DNA of 64,000 nt, from the NCBI RefSeq assembly GCF_000346465.2, contig NC_034010.1, positions 20,924,335-20,988,334 of the forward strand, written 5' to 3'. The position numbers and the translations under genes are program-made. This stretch comes from Prunus persica. Its lineage: Eukaryota > Streptophyta > Magnoliopsida > Rosales > Rosaceae. The notes under the pieces were generated by a model. The model saw only the letters and a list, made by a program, of their open reading frames with translations. It did no database searches and had not been told where the DNA came from. This document shows, piece after piece, positions 41,589 through 52,807 of this stretch. How positions within the stretch are numbered: position 1 is the stretch's first letter; each line of letters starts with the position of its first letter.

Positions 41589-41674
41589 GTGATACAAGCT
41601 CGGAGACAACCATATATCAATAATTAAAACCTAAACAATTGGATCTTGTTGATCTTGCCTTTCAATCTTTTAAC

Positions 41675-44398
41675 ATGCAGGGCCATGGAAGGTCCTTGAA
41701 ACTCTTTCTTGCATTTGCGCTGCTTTTGCTACAGTATGCCCAAGGAGGAGAGGTGGACCACAATCAGAGGGATACTAACGTGACAGGGAGGTGCATAGAG
41801 AAGGAAAGGAAAGCACTCCTTGCATTCAAGCGTGGCCTGGTGGATGATTACAATCTCCTCTCTTCATGGAGTTCCGAAGCCCAAAAACAAGATTGTTGCA
41901 GATGGATAGGAGTCTCTTGTAGCAACCAAACAGGTCATGTTGTTGGACTTGATCTTTCAATCGATGTTCTCGGCGGATTTGACATTTTGCAAGGTAAGAT
42001 GATTAGTCCTAAACTGATTGAGTTGCAGCATTTACAACATTTGGACCTCAATGAGATTAATTTCACTGGGAGCCAATTTCCAAATTTCATTGGTTCTCTA
42101 ACCAATTTAAGATACCTTGATCTTTCTTCGACTAATTTGGGAGGCAAGTTTCCAAGTCAAGTCGGAAATCTTACGAACTTGGTGTATCTGGACTTAAGCG
42201 TTAATCGCTTTACAAATGTAGAAAATCTCAACTGGCTTCCTCTTCTTTTGTCATTAAGATATTTGGACTTGAGTTTCGCGAATCTCAGCAATGTTTTCGA
42301 TTGGCCGGAAGCCGTAAATAAGCTTCCTGAACTAACAAACTTGACACTACAGGAATGTGATCTTCCTTCTCCAATTCTTTCCACTATTTCTTACATAAAC
42401 TCTTCTAAATCTCTTGCTAGCGTTGACCTTTCTTTCAACCATTTAAGTACTTCTTCAATATTTCTATGGTTGTCCAACAATAATACCAGCCTTGTTCATT
42501 TTGACCTCTCTTTTAACCAACTAGCGGGTTCAATTCCTGATGTTTTTGGAAACATGAGCTCTCTGGCACATCTTGATCTCTATTCTAACCAACTTGAAGG
42601 AGGGGACCTGCATTCTTTTGCCAGGTTATGTAGTTTGCAATATTTGGATCTCTCAAGCAATAATCTAAGTGGACAACTTTCTAAGTTTGTTCAAATATTA
42701 TTCTCTACATGTGCTCAAAACTCATTGGAGGAGTTGTATCTCTTTGAGAATGATCTTGCAGGGTCATTACCTGAAAGTATAGGGCTAATGTCTACGCTCC
42801 AAATTATTGATTTTAGCATGAATTCTTTGGAAGGAGTGATTTCAGAAACTCATTTCTCAAAACTCTCCAAATTACAGCATTTGGATTTATCTTCTAACTC
42901 ACTAGTTTTAAACATCCATGCTGATTGGATTCCTCCCTTCCAATTGGACTTCATAAATTTGGGGTCTTGCAAGATGGGTCCGGATTTCCCAAAGTGGCTT
43001 CAAACTCAAAAAAAATTGTCATACCTTGATATTTCTTATGCTGGAATTTCCGACATCCTTCCAAGTTGGTTTTGGAGTTTATGTCGTAATGTGGAATTTA
43101 TGAATCTCACAAGCAACCAAATTAGAGGTACATTTGCAAATTTAACATTGGAATTTTCATATTTCCCTGAACTACATCTGAGTTCGAACAAGTTGGAAGG
43201 TCCAATCCCCTCAGTTCTATCAACAACCTCATATCTGGATCTTTCTTATAATAAACTTTCAGGGTCAATTTCGTTCTTGTGTTCAAGTGCAGCTATTTAT
43301 TTAAGCTTTCTTGACCTCTCAAGCAACAATGTTTCTGGACAAATTCCAGATTGCTTGGCACATTTGGAGAATCTAGTCATGCTTGATTTGAGTTACAATG
43401 CTTTGTTCGGGAAAATTCCTACAACAATAGGCTCTGTATTTCGGATTGAAACACTCAAATTAAGAAGCAATAGATTTGTGGGCCAATTGCCTTCGTCGTT
43501 GAAGAATTGCACAAGTTTAGTAGTTATTGATGTTGGGGATAATAAATTATCCGGACCGATACCTGAATGGTTAGGGGTTAGCTTAAAGAATTTGGTTATC
43601 CTGATGCTTTCGTCTAATCACTTCAATGGAAGCCTGCCCTCACAATTATGCCATCTAACACACATTCAAATTTTGGATTTCTCTATGAACAACATATCTA
43701 GAAGCATACCCAAATGCCTCGACAATCTGACTACTCTAGCTCAGATAGGACATTCAGGTCAGGAAATCACACATTCTTTCGGAAATTCAAATTCAACGTA
43801 TCAATACGAGGATGATGCAACATTCATATGGAAAGGAAGAATGCAGACATACAAAAACACTTTGGGGCTTGTGAAGAGAATTGATTTGTCAAGCAATAGA
43901 TTAACAGGGGAGATTCCATGTGAAATCACTCATCTTGTTGGGTTGGTTTCTTTAAATCTATCGAGAAACCAATTAACAGATCAAATAACTCCAAAGATCG
44001 GAAACTTGCAGTTACTGGATTCTCTTGATTTGTCAAGAAACCATATAGACGGAAGAATTCCAACAAGCCTTGCTCGGATAGATCGTCTTAGTTTCTTGGA
44101 CTTGTCATATAATAACTTGTCTGGCAAAATTCCAATTGGGACTCAGCTCCAAGGCCTTGATCCCTCTGTTTATGCTGGGAATCCTCAACTTTGTGGGCCT
44201 CCACTTAAAAATATGTGTGTTGATGAAAAGGAAAGAGGTCCAAGTGGGCAAACTGACTTCATCAACCAAGAGGACAAGGATGAGCTAATAACACTGGGAT
44301 TCTACATTACTATGGGGATTGGATTTGCTGTTGGATTTTGGGGAGTTTGCGGCACCTTGATATTTTCAAAGTCGACCCATGGAGATACGCATACCTGA
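41675..44398 (+). CDS. LRR receptor-like protein, copy C (altered tail)
   Basis: An intronless CDS of 907 residues, paralog of copy B with the same order: signal peptide, LRRNT cap with paired cysteines, LRR array, island domain (EDDATFIWKG), four LRRs, C-cap and a transmembrane segment (about 875-897). It differs in three ways. One 23-residue LRR is absent between AGSLP and ESIGLMS, against copy B. The island domain is two residues shorter. Five extra bases near 44373-44378 shift the frame just after the membrane segment, so the tail is 10 residues (ending THGDTHT) in place of the basic 33-residue tail of A and B. The ectodomain is open throughout, so it may still bind ligand; whether the tail matters is unknown. 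The ATG was chosen as for copy B. Confidence 0.9.
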   Translation: MQGHGRSLKLFLAFALLLLQYAQGGEVDHNQRDTNVTGRCIEKERKALLAFKRGLVDDYNLLSSWSSEAQKQDCCRWIGVSCSNQTGHVVGLDLSIDVLGGFDILQGKMISPKLIELQHLQHLDLNEINFTGSQFPNFIGSLTNLRYLDLSSTNLGGKFPSQVGNLTNLVYLDLSVNRFTNVENLNWLPLLLSLRYLDLSFANLSNVFDWPEAVNKLPELTNLTLQECDLPSPILSTISYINSSKSLASVDLSFNHLSTSSIFLWLSNNNTSLVHFDLSFNQLAGSIPDVFGNMSSLAHLDLYSNQLEGGDLHSFARLCSLQYLDLSSNNLSGQLSKFVQILFSTCAQNSLEELYLFENDLAGSLPESIGLMSTLQIIDFSMNSLEGVISETHFSKLSKLQHLDLSSNSLVLNIHADWIPPFQLDFINLGSCKMGPDFPKWLQTQKKLSYLDISYAGISDILPSWFWSLCRNVEFMNLTSNQIRGTFANLTLEFSYFPELHLSSNKLEGPIPSVLSTTSYLDLSYNKLSGSISFLCSSAAIYLSFLDLSSNNVSGQIPDCLAHLENLVMLDLSYNALFGKIPTTIGSVFRIETLKLRSNRFVGQLPSSLKNCTSLVVIDVGDNKLSGPIPEWLGVSLKNLVILMLSSNHFNGSLPSQLCHLTHIQILDFSMNNISRSIPKCLDNLTTLAQIGHSGQEITHSFGNSNSTYQYEDDATFIWKGRMQTYKNTLGLVKRIDLSSNRLTGEIPCEITHLVGLVSLNLSRNQLTDQITPKIGNLQLLDSLDLSRNHIDGRIPTSLARIDRLSFLDLSYNNLSGKIPIGTQLQGLDPSVYAGNPQLCGPPLKNMCVDEKERGPSGQTDFINQEDKDELITLGFYITMGIGFAVGFWGVCGTLIFSKSTHGDTHT

Positions 44399-44908
44399 AG
44401 TTCTTGAATGGTTTAAATGATTGGCTTTTTTTAAGGATAGCTTTGTGGAAGCGTCAATTACTTTATGGACTTAATCAACATGCTTGCATGATTATTTGGT
44501 TTTTCTAATTTGTTATATTCATGCAAACTAACCGTTTTTTTTTTTTTTTTTGCACTTGATCTTTTTATCCAACATCTTCGGAGACATGTCTTTCCTTCAG
44601 TGAAATGGCTTTGTAATGGTAGTTGTATTGTAGTAGCTGGAAATGGATTTTTATCGCCGAAGAGCATGAGAAATGCATGCCAACAATTAATAATAAAATC
44701 CATATATTCTCAGTCCGCACATATGATGGATTTTTTGGTTCAAACTCAAATCTCATCACATATTTCATGCGGTACAATAAGGTGGGGAAAAAAAAAAGAT
44801 AAGTTCAATTTCTTTTTTATTTTCTTTGTTTTTTGTCAAAATAGACAAGTTGAATTTCTTCAAAGAGTTTACAATAAGTTATTTATATTTATGTTGGATT
44901 TATATAAC
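44399..44908 (+). other. 3' flank of copy C, 3' UTR intron degraded
   Basis: It is homologous to the 3' UTRs of A and B, but a deletion after 44455 removes the GTAAGT donor and the acceptor context reads TTTTTATCCAA, with AG changed to AA. The former tail codons (44399-44455) are still recognisable in the shifted frame. Confidence 0.7.
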
Positions 44909-45097
44909 TGAAATTATTAATTAAATGAGGATAATATGATAATTTATACTTTTTTATATTAAAAATTTTAAAATTAAATAAGATAATGAATCATATTTTT
45001 ATGGAACACAACGATCCATTTTTTTATATTCTAAAATAAAAATAATAATACTAATAAAGCCAATTGGCACACGCTCACGTGTGTGTCAAGGGACTAG
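44909..45097 (+). mobile_element. Helitron 3' end remnant
   Basis: It shares the Helitron interior (ATTAATTAAATGAGGATAATATG, then TATGGAACACAACGATCC) and ends in a hairpin (CACACGCTCACGTGTGTG) and CTAG at 45094-45097 before T. The 5' end is missing. Confidence 0.65.
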
Positions 45098-46836
45098 TAA
45101 TAATAAGTTATTAGTGTTATCCTCATTTATTTTTGAATAAAATCCATGATACGAGTAATTATATTCAAGGGCTAACGACATTTTAACCTATGAAGGTTTG
45201 GGATTATTCACATTTCTTTCATCCTTCCTTTTACATACAATCAAATTTCTTACATTCTTTTCATCCTTCCTTTCACATGCCATAATTCAATATCAATCTC
45301 ATTGATTGGACGGTGGGCCGGTCCTTAAATTTGGGCTCTGGTGTTTTGACCCAAATTCAAATCTGGGCTATTCAAACCAAATGAAAAGGCATGTACTCGA
45401 CGCTTTGTTAGCTGTCACACATAATTCGTGAGCCAGATTCTGAGATAAATACATTGTTGCTTATTAGCCTCTTGCATTTATACTTCAATATATTCTTCAA
45501 ATTTTAAATATTATTATTATAAAGAACTTATTATTTTTATTATTTATTTTAATAAAATAATATGTTTTTCACTTTAGAATGCACCCTAAACACACACCTC
45601 AAACTCCAACAACAACAAGAGAACTTTCCTACTTGAATTTAGTATATTTAGTTCAATCGATACCAGTCTTTGAATTTGGTACGCATGACTAGATTGAATA
45701 GAATATGCTAAATTCAAAGATAGGCTTGGATTGGATTGATTTGGATTTAGCATGTCTTATGTTTAGTGGTGTGTTAAATTAAGGGGGAGTAGGGGTAAAA
45801 TAGTGCTATTTAGCACTATCTTATGTTTGGTGCAATCCATAACGGATATTTCTAAAGTATAAAATAATTATTTTAAACATTAAATCTTTCTCTTTTTTTT
45901 CTGTTCTTGAATATGGATTTATAACAAATAAATGACAAACTTATAATTACAAAAATTATAAACTAAAAAATATTTCAAAAACCTAATTTAACTATTATCA
46001 AAGTCTTCAACCAATATAAATTTAAAGGTCATCAAGTACCAATAACATATAAACTGGATGCAAGGAGATCTCTGCCTTCACTTTAATCCTTCAAAAGATG
46101 CACCCTTATCTTATTCATTTTCTTCTTCTTCTTTTGTTGGCGATGGATAACTTTCAGTCAACCGAAATTAATACAACCAAGCTCATCCAATAAAAAAAAA
46201 AACAACCAAAGTTACAAAGTAGAGGTGAACCATCTTGTTACCTCTAATATATATATTTGAGCTTTAGTTGAGGGATATCTTTGTAGGATTCACTTCCTAT
46301 TATATTTCATTAATCCATACTGTCTATTTGTAGATATTTATTTAAAGATTATCTCTACAAAAAATCACTTGAATCCGATATCATTTGGTCACTCAATTGA
46401 ATTATTGAATTTTAGTACTTTCTTAAAGTATCGTGTTCATTGATTTTATAGAACAAAATTGGATGTCGAAACGGTTTTCGAGTTGTCTAATTTTTTGCAA
46501 GGATGATCTATGAATGTAGATTTTTTTAAAAGATTGTTAGGATCGTTGAAAATTTGTAGGAGACCCTAAACGATGTTTTTATTTGAGGAATCCTTTAATA
46601 AAAGGAGACTATGTATATATATAATGATTTTTGAATTGATAGCACACCGGTACTTTGAGATCATCCAATGAATTTATCTAATATAAATGTTGGATAGAGG
46701 GATTATTTGCACTCAACTCAAATATTTAGATTGATTCATATGTCTTGAATAACACAAGTAAATACATAGTCTACCTTAATCATTTGCAGTCATGTAATTC
46801 TTCAAAAACAACAAACTATTTTTCTTTATATATCCG
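45098..46836. other. Downstream spacer of copy C
   Basis: 45290-45380 and 45935-46200 are duplicated from the B unit (33270-33360 and 35430-36240). Elsewhere it is AT-rich without a recognised gene. It marks the right edge of the RLP cluster in this window. Confidence 0.6.
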
Positions 46837-48405
46837 TGTTGAGGCCCAAAAAAGTCCATTGTTAGGCCTAAATAAGTTTCCGGCCCAATATGATACTATA
46901 TTAAGAAAAGTCACATATCGGAGTACACGAAGGCTCGTCATATACAAGTCATAGTCCACATGTCATGCTAAATAAATAATTTGTCATGCCAAGGACTAAA
47001 ATAATATTATAAAATATAAGTCCATGCTAAACTAAGCACCATGTCCCTCTTCAAAGACGATAAAATTGAAGCAGGCCAAGCAACACGCCACGTCAAGCAA
47101 GGAATTAGTATTCCACACCCAATCACACCACAAGCTTAAGTGGGCCCTAAGCCACTCAAATACCCGGGGCTTGCTTGAGTGCATTGTGGTATGGATGGTA
47201 ATAAATTGTCATGAGCCCCATTGATGGGCCGAGAAATGGAGCCTCGGGACTCAAGCCCATTTCATAAGCCTAAACATGTGGGTGACCACAAGAGAGAAAA
47301 GAATAGATCATCACTCCAAACAAAAATAGCCTATTGACTCAACCAAAAAGCCCAAATATTTGATAAAGAAAGCCCACTTACTTAATGAATCACCTTTGCC
47401 CATACAATTACCGTAATGAGCTATAAAAACCCCAGCACTTGGCTGGAAAAACAAAAGCCACGAAGGGGAAATCTGAAGGTTCATTATACAAAGCTGCTGG
47501 GAGGTTCCAGCACATAGGAAATGAGCAAGTTTCAAGCAAAAGACACCTAAGGGACCAAAGGATATTGGCGCGCAGCCTGTTAGGAGAGGAATCGCCTTTT
47601 GAACCAGCATGCATACCCATTCTCTTTCCCTCATCAGACCTGGCCATGGAAGAAAGAAGAAAAGAAAAGAAAGAGATGACTGGAAATAGAGGCAACTGCG
47701 GGAAAGAGCATTGTGCTTCCAAAAATCCCTGATTTTGTGAGATTGGACAGAGAAGATTTTGCTAGAATAAGATAAGTCAAAGAAGGGGAGGAGAAAGGAA
47801 GGAAAACGCTTGGCTAAATTAGATAAAAACCATTAGGGTTTCTTGGAAAAAGATGGCTTTCAGCGGCTATAAAAGGGGCATCTTCTACCCAACCAAAGAC
47901 AACCCACATTTTCATAGAGCAAGCTTCCTCTCTCACCTGCAACACCCAGCAAACTCGTGCTCTGTTCATCCTTTTCCCCATTTTTCCCCCTTATGTCAGG
48001 CTACTCTAGCATTTGACAGAGTTACTGTCAAGCTGCCGGAAATAATACTCAAGCCACCCATTCCTCTCTTTTTCCTTATTCTCAGCCAACCTCTCTGTTA
48101 GCTCTTCATCCCCTACCTTAATACCCCATTTCCCCCCAGGAACACTTAGTTTTCTCTTCAGTGCTAAACTCATGACAATTTTACTCTCATGTCACAAGCT
48201 TCTCATGCCAAACTAGAAAATTTATCTATAAACTGTTGTTATTTTCATTGGTGAAGGTAACAAAGATGTTTCCTAAGACTTCTCTGTCCTTTCGAAGCAT
48301 TTTTAGGGCTTGATTTCTGAACTCAAGCACAGGGGACAATTTCTTCATTTCACTCCTTACAGCAGCCCAGCCCATTTATAGCTGCCGGAAAAAAAAGTCC
48401 TTACA
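46837..48405 (+). mobile_element. Possible solo LTR, about 1.57 kb
   Basis: It begins TGTTGAGGCCC, ends GTCCTTACA and is flanked by ATCCG (46832-46836) and ATCCA (48406-48410), a 5-bp duplication with one mismatch. A clear TATA box (GGCTATAAAAGGGGC, about 47866-47880) lies two thirds along, as expected for an LTR promoter. Open frames on both strands around 47311-47732 overlap one another and match nothing I know. A host promoter or an unrelated repeat remains possible. Confidence 0.35.
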
Positions 48406-49080
48406 ATCCAATGATGATAAAGAAAAGGAAATGCAATCTTCAATCTTATAAGTACCTAATAAATTCATTTAAAATAATAATAATCACTGTAAGCATGCAA
48501 GTCCTCGACTACTAGACAGTGCCAGTTCTCCTAAGACTTTAGTTTTATCACAAAACCAACAAATCTGAACCAACCTTTAATTTTCTTTCTTATCAATGAA
48601 CATGAGATATTGAAGTTTGAGATTTGAGATTTTTTTTATTTTTTGGATAATATTGTTGAACGTTGAGACTCACCATATAACATAATATACTAATTTGAAC
48701 GGTATATTTTAAAAAGTACATAAATAAAAGAAAGAATTGACGAAAAATCATGTTTGACCAGAAACAGAAAATCTTGTGATGGAAGGAGATACTAAAAATA
48801 TTACAAGATATGTATGCCAAAAAAAAAAAGTACAAAAAATAAAATTGAGGATGGAGCATTGTATCATGACATGTGTCCCTGAAGGTAAGTGAATCAGCTC
48901 TCGTTGCGTCTTTTGGTTATATGAATGAACATTTTTTTATTTTTGGGTTTTTGTTTGTTTGTATGGGAAAAGAGAGGACCAAACAAGCCATTATCAGAGC
49001 CTATCAAAGAGAAGAAAACGAACTGACGGAGCTGACGCTCTGAAGAACCAGACCAAAGCCACCCCTTTCAGTTTTTGCTG
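48406..49080. other. Intergenic, upstream of PEX11
   Basis: AT-rich, without a recognised gene. It presumably holds the promoter of the PEX11 gene. Confidence 0.5.
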
Positions 49081-50322
49081 TTTTCGAGGCTAGTTCCTTG
49101 GCACACTCTTCGGTACTCTCTCTCTCTCTCTCTCTGGATTTATAGATGGGATATCACAAATTCTATACCGTTGATTGTTGTCCTGTAGTTTAGGAACCAG
49201 AAAGAACATACGTTTAGGTACACAGACTTTGATCTAATCTCAAGCTTAAAGCTTTCATTTTTTTTGTTATGTTCTTTCTGATTTTGAGGAATTGGCTGCT
49301 GGGTTTTGTTTCTTGATTTGTTTGGTCAAATTTTGATTTGGGTTATTTGGTATTTCTTGTTTTGGGTCATCTTGTTTCATTTGATGATGATATTGATTGC
49401 TCATGAGTTTATCTGGTCTTTCTTTGGTTTCTCGGAAAGTGATGACATGATTGTTGATATAGTTGACTAATTGTTGAAATTCTGTGTATATGTGTTGGAG
49501 CTGGAGTTCAGCTTAAGTTGGTGTGGACCGTACGTATGTTCATGCTTTGTAGATTGCAGAATATACAACTACTAATTTCAGATTGCCAAGCAAAACAGCT
49601 AAATGTTGTATATGATTAATGTGGTGTTTCACTTGCCTTTGCATGTAAATTGTTTGCTTCTTAAGATGATACGGATTTGACCATAGAAAGTTACAGTAGT
49701 CAGATGCTAATTGAAAAAAAAAATTGTGTGTGTGTGTGTGTGTCTGGAGTTCATCAGAAAGGGTTTTGCCCAATATTGCATATTCATAAAGGGTAGACTA
49801 GATTGCAAAAGATAAACTTCTAATTTCAGATTGCCAAGCAGAAAAGCTAAGTACTGTAATTTGTATATGATTAATATCGTTTTTTGCTTTCTTTATAATG
49901 GATATCATTTGCTTCTTTGTGATTAACAAAGTTGGACAATACAAAACTACAGTTGTTAGATGTGAATTGAAAAGTTTGTGCAAACACAGTGAAAGTTTTT
50001 GCCCTTAAATTTTTGAGATGGTGTGGATGAAGACTTCCTTTCGTAGAGATATATTGACCAGATGAGATTCAGGGTTAATACAAGTTGAAATATAAGTATA
50101 TCAACCAATAGTTGGTTTCTTACTTAGTTAATATATCATCACCAAGAATCAATAGTTGGTTGTTTCTTGACTGATGACTTTATGCTATATTTCTGGAAAG
50201 TTCTATTGTTCATATTTACAGGTTCTTTATATATCATTTACCTGTGTTTATTTTCATGCTATCTGTTGCTTCCCAAACTTATAAGTTACTTATGCTTGCT
50301 TCATTAGGTTCAGGGATAAGAG
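49081..50322 (+). other. 5' UTR and likely 5' UTR intron of PEX11
   Basis: A CT-rich leader with (CT)n at about 49111-49134 is followed by T-rich, intron-like sequence to an acceptor TTCATTAG (ending 50307), 15 bp before the ATG. A donor could be CTTCG|GTACTC near 49111. A (TG)n run lies at 49724-49743. Two similar stretches with CTAATTTCAGATTGCCAAGCA (49573 and 49820) show an internal duplication of about 250 bp. Confidence 0.45.
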
Positions 50323-51841
50323 ATGAGTACACTGGATGCAACTAGAGCAGAACTTGCTCTTGCAGTTCTGTATCTGAACAAGGCTGAGGCCAGGGACAAG
50401 ATTTGCAGGGCAATACAATATGGCTCAAAATTCTTGAGTAATGGAGAACCTGGAACAGCCCAAAATGTTGACAAATCAACTAGTTTGGCCCGAAAAGTTT
50501 TTCGACTTTTCAAGGTTAGGATCTGTGTGATATAATTATGTAGAATATGTGGTAAAAACATGCTTTACGACGATTGTGGCCCTTTAAAAAATTTCTTGTG
50601 GAAGAACTTGAGGGAAGAAGGATAGTGCTTAACAAATGGTCTCCTTGAAGCGTTTTCTGATCCTCTCTTGCACTTATTAAAAGGAAGCAAATGGACAAAC
50701 GAAATATGACACTGATCTTGATTTTCAAGCCTTTATATTCTTGAGCATTTTATGAATTGTCCGCTTGGTTTCAGTTTGTCAACGATCTGCATGGTCTTAT
50801 TAGTCCAACTCCTCCAGGAACTCCTCTCCCGCTTGTTCTGCTCGGAAAGGTATTATAATAATCTAATTCTTTGTCTTCTTATTCTAAAATATAGATTCTT
50901 CTGATTTGTCTTATTGATGACATTTAATCTGATGCTTTACAGTCCAAGAACGCATTGCTGTCAACTTTTCTATTTCTTGATCAAATTGTCTGGCTTGGTA
51001 GAACAGGTATCTATAAGGTATGTATTATCGCATACTTTTCCAGTTCAGTTGTTCTTTATTGGGTTCTGTGACACTTATTGGAGTAAATGTTTAGAAACTA
51101 ATGTTTTTTTTTTAATAGAACAAAGAGCGTGCTGATCTAATTGGCCGGATCTCTCTTTTCTGTTGGATGGGTTCCTCAGTTTGCACTACTTTGGTTGAGG
51201 TTTGTTGCTTCCCAACTTGTGCCTCTCATTTACTAGCAAGTACTGTTGTTTTGAGATGTGCATGGCATGAACAATGTGTTCCTATTGGTTCCTAAATCAG
51301 ATTGGGGAGATAGGAAGGCTTTCTGGACAACTTAAAAAGTTGGAGAAGGATCTGAAGAATAGTGATAAGTATCAAGTATGTTGACCCGTCACCTTGTACA
51401 ATGCATTGACCTTAAAATAATTATGTTGGTGTAGATTACTGTATTCTTTTAACATTTTTCATGCGGTTTTTCTGACTGCAGAACGAACAATACCGTGCTA
51501 AACTCAAAAAATCAAATGAGAGGTCACTAGCCCTGGTTAAAGCAGCCATGGATACAGTGGTAGCAGCTGGGTTGCTTCAGTTGGCACCTAAGAAAATTAC
51601 CCCTCGTGTCACTGGAGCCTTGGGATTTACTACCTCTCTGATATCCTGTTATCAGGTTTTTATGCTACCGAATTCTATTAGTGTCTGTCTTTATGAATGC
51701 TTAATAAATCTGATGCCACCTTTCTGACAATCTATGATTGGCCTCGGTCTTCTTACGGTTTCAGATTGTTTAAACTGATAGTCTACATTTGTCTGTGTGA
51801 TGCAGTTGCTTCCAGCTCCAGCGAAGTCCAAGACAGCCTAA
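50323..51841 (+). CDS. PEX11C: Peroxisomal membrane protein 11, PEX11C/D type
   Basis: Seven coding exons: 50323-50514, 50775-50849, 50943-51017, 51119-51199, 51301-51375, 51482-51655 and 51806-51841. All have GT-AG introns in phase 0 and give 235 residues, the usual length of the plant PEX11C/D/E group. The protein inserts in the peroxisome membrane and promotes elongation and division of peroxisomes. Recognisable motifs are STLDATRAELALAVLYLNKA at the start, VFRLFKFVNDLHGLISP across the first junction, GKSKNALLSTFLFLDQIVWL, and GALGFTTSLISCYQLLP near the end. Two hydrophobic segments (FLFLDQIVWLGRTGIY and the C-terminal one) fit the family. It lies convergent to the F-box gene at 52808. The symbol could equally be PEX11D or E. 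Confidence 0.95.
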
Positions 51842-52807
51842 AGAACGAAGTCTGTTTCCTCAATGTGCTTCAGTCTCCTTTTAATAATTGTTTAGAATTG
51901 CAATATGAATCTTTGTTAGTCACGTTTGAGCAATTTGCAAACTAGGAGGGTGAACTTAAAATTTGACCTTTTTATTGTCACTATAATTTCCGGTTCAATA
52001 GAAATAATATATGATGATGCTCCCTTTCCCATGGATAGCAAAATGATCATTTGACAACTGTATATTGAATGTCTGGGAGGCTTTGTATGCAGATGTGAAT
52101 TCTATGCCGACCCTTTTTTGATCTTTTGAAGACGAAAACTAAAATTACAAGGAGGGTCCTCTAAAGATCTCTAAGACGGTAAATCAAAATTAATATTACA
52201 AGCCACGGTAAAAGTAAAATTGGTAAGCCAAAATATTTTAACAGTGATTGATTTCGAAATTGAAGCTAATTTTACCCTGTTTCTGAATGCAAGAGAGAAA
52301 CTTGTGTGCTCATCATTTCCTTGTTTCTGAATTTGTTTAACGTGTAAATTTGGGAATTTTTGGGAAACTATCACCATCAACATGATAAATAGTTCAGATT
52401 CAGATTCACCGAGTTCAAATGACTTAAATCCTAATTCTGTCTGTTTCTCCACCGCTATCTCCTTCATTTATTTTTAATTAACAATACAACAGAAAAGGAA
52501 AACGCCATGAAACAGATCTTAAATATTCACACCCCATAGCCATACCATACGACAACAGGAACTAATAATTACTTTGTATTGCATAGGATTAATGTTTTTC
52601 AGCACATTAAAGAAAACGCTACAATAACAGTTTGCGACGCTATAACATTATCACTCTCACTTTGAGTGGCTATATAGCACTCAAAAAACTAGGCCCCAGA
52701 TGTCCAATTCAAAGCGGGAGGATAGGAGCCGAGGTTTAAAACAGAAAAAGAAAAATACCATAACTTGATACATAAGAAAATTACCGCAACTTGATACTTA
52801 CATACAG
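51842..52807. other. Intergenic between convergent genes
   Basis: It holds the 3' UTRs of PEX11 (plus) and of the F-box gene (minus). No other gene was recognised. Confidence 0.6.

Noticed and set aside
47311..47732. Protein-coding gene in the overlapping frames of about 100 codons
   Set aside because: Three frames on both strands overlap, none has an intron model or a known domain, and the region looks like an LTR.
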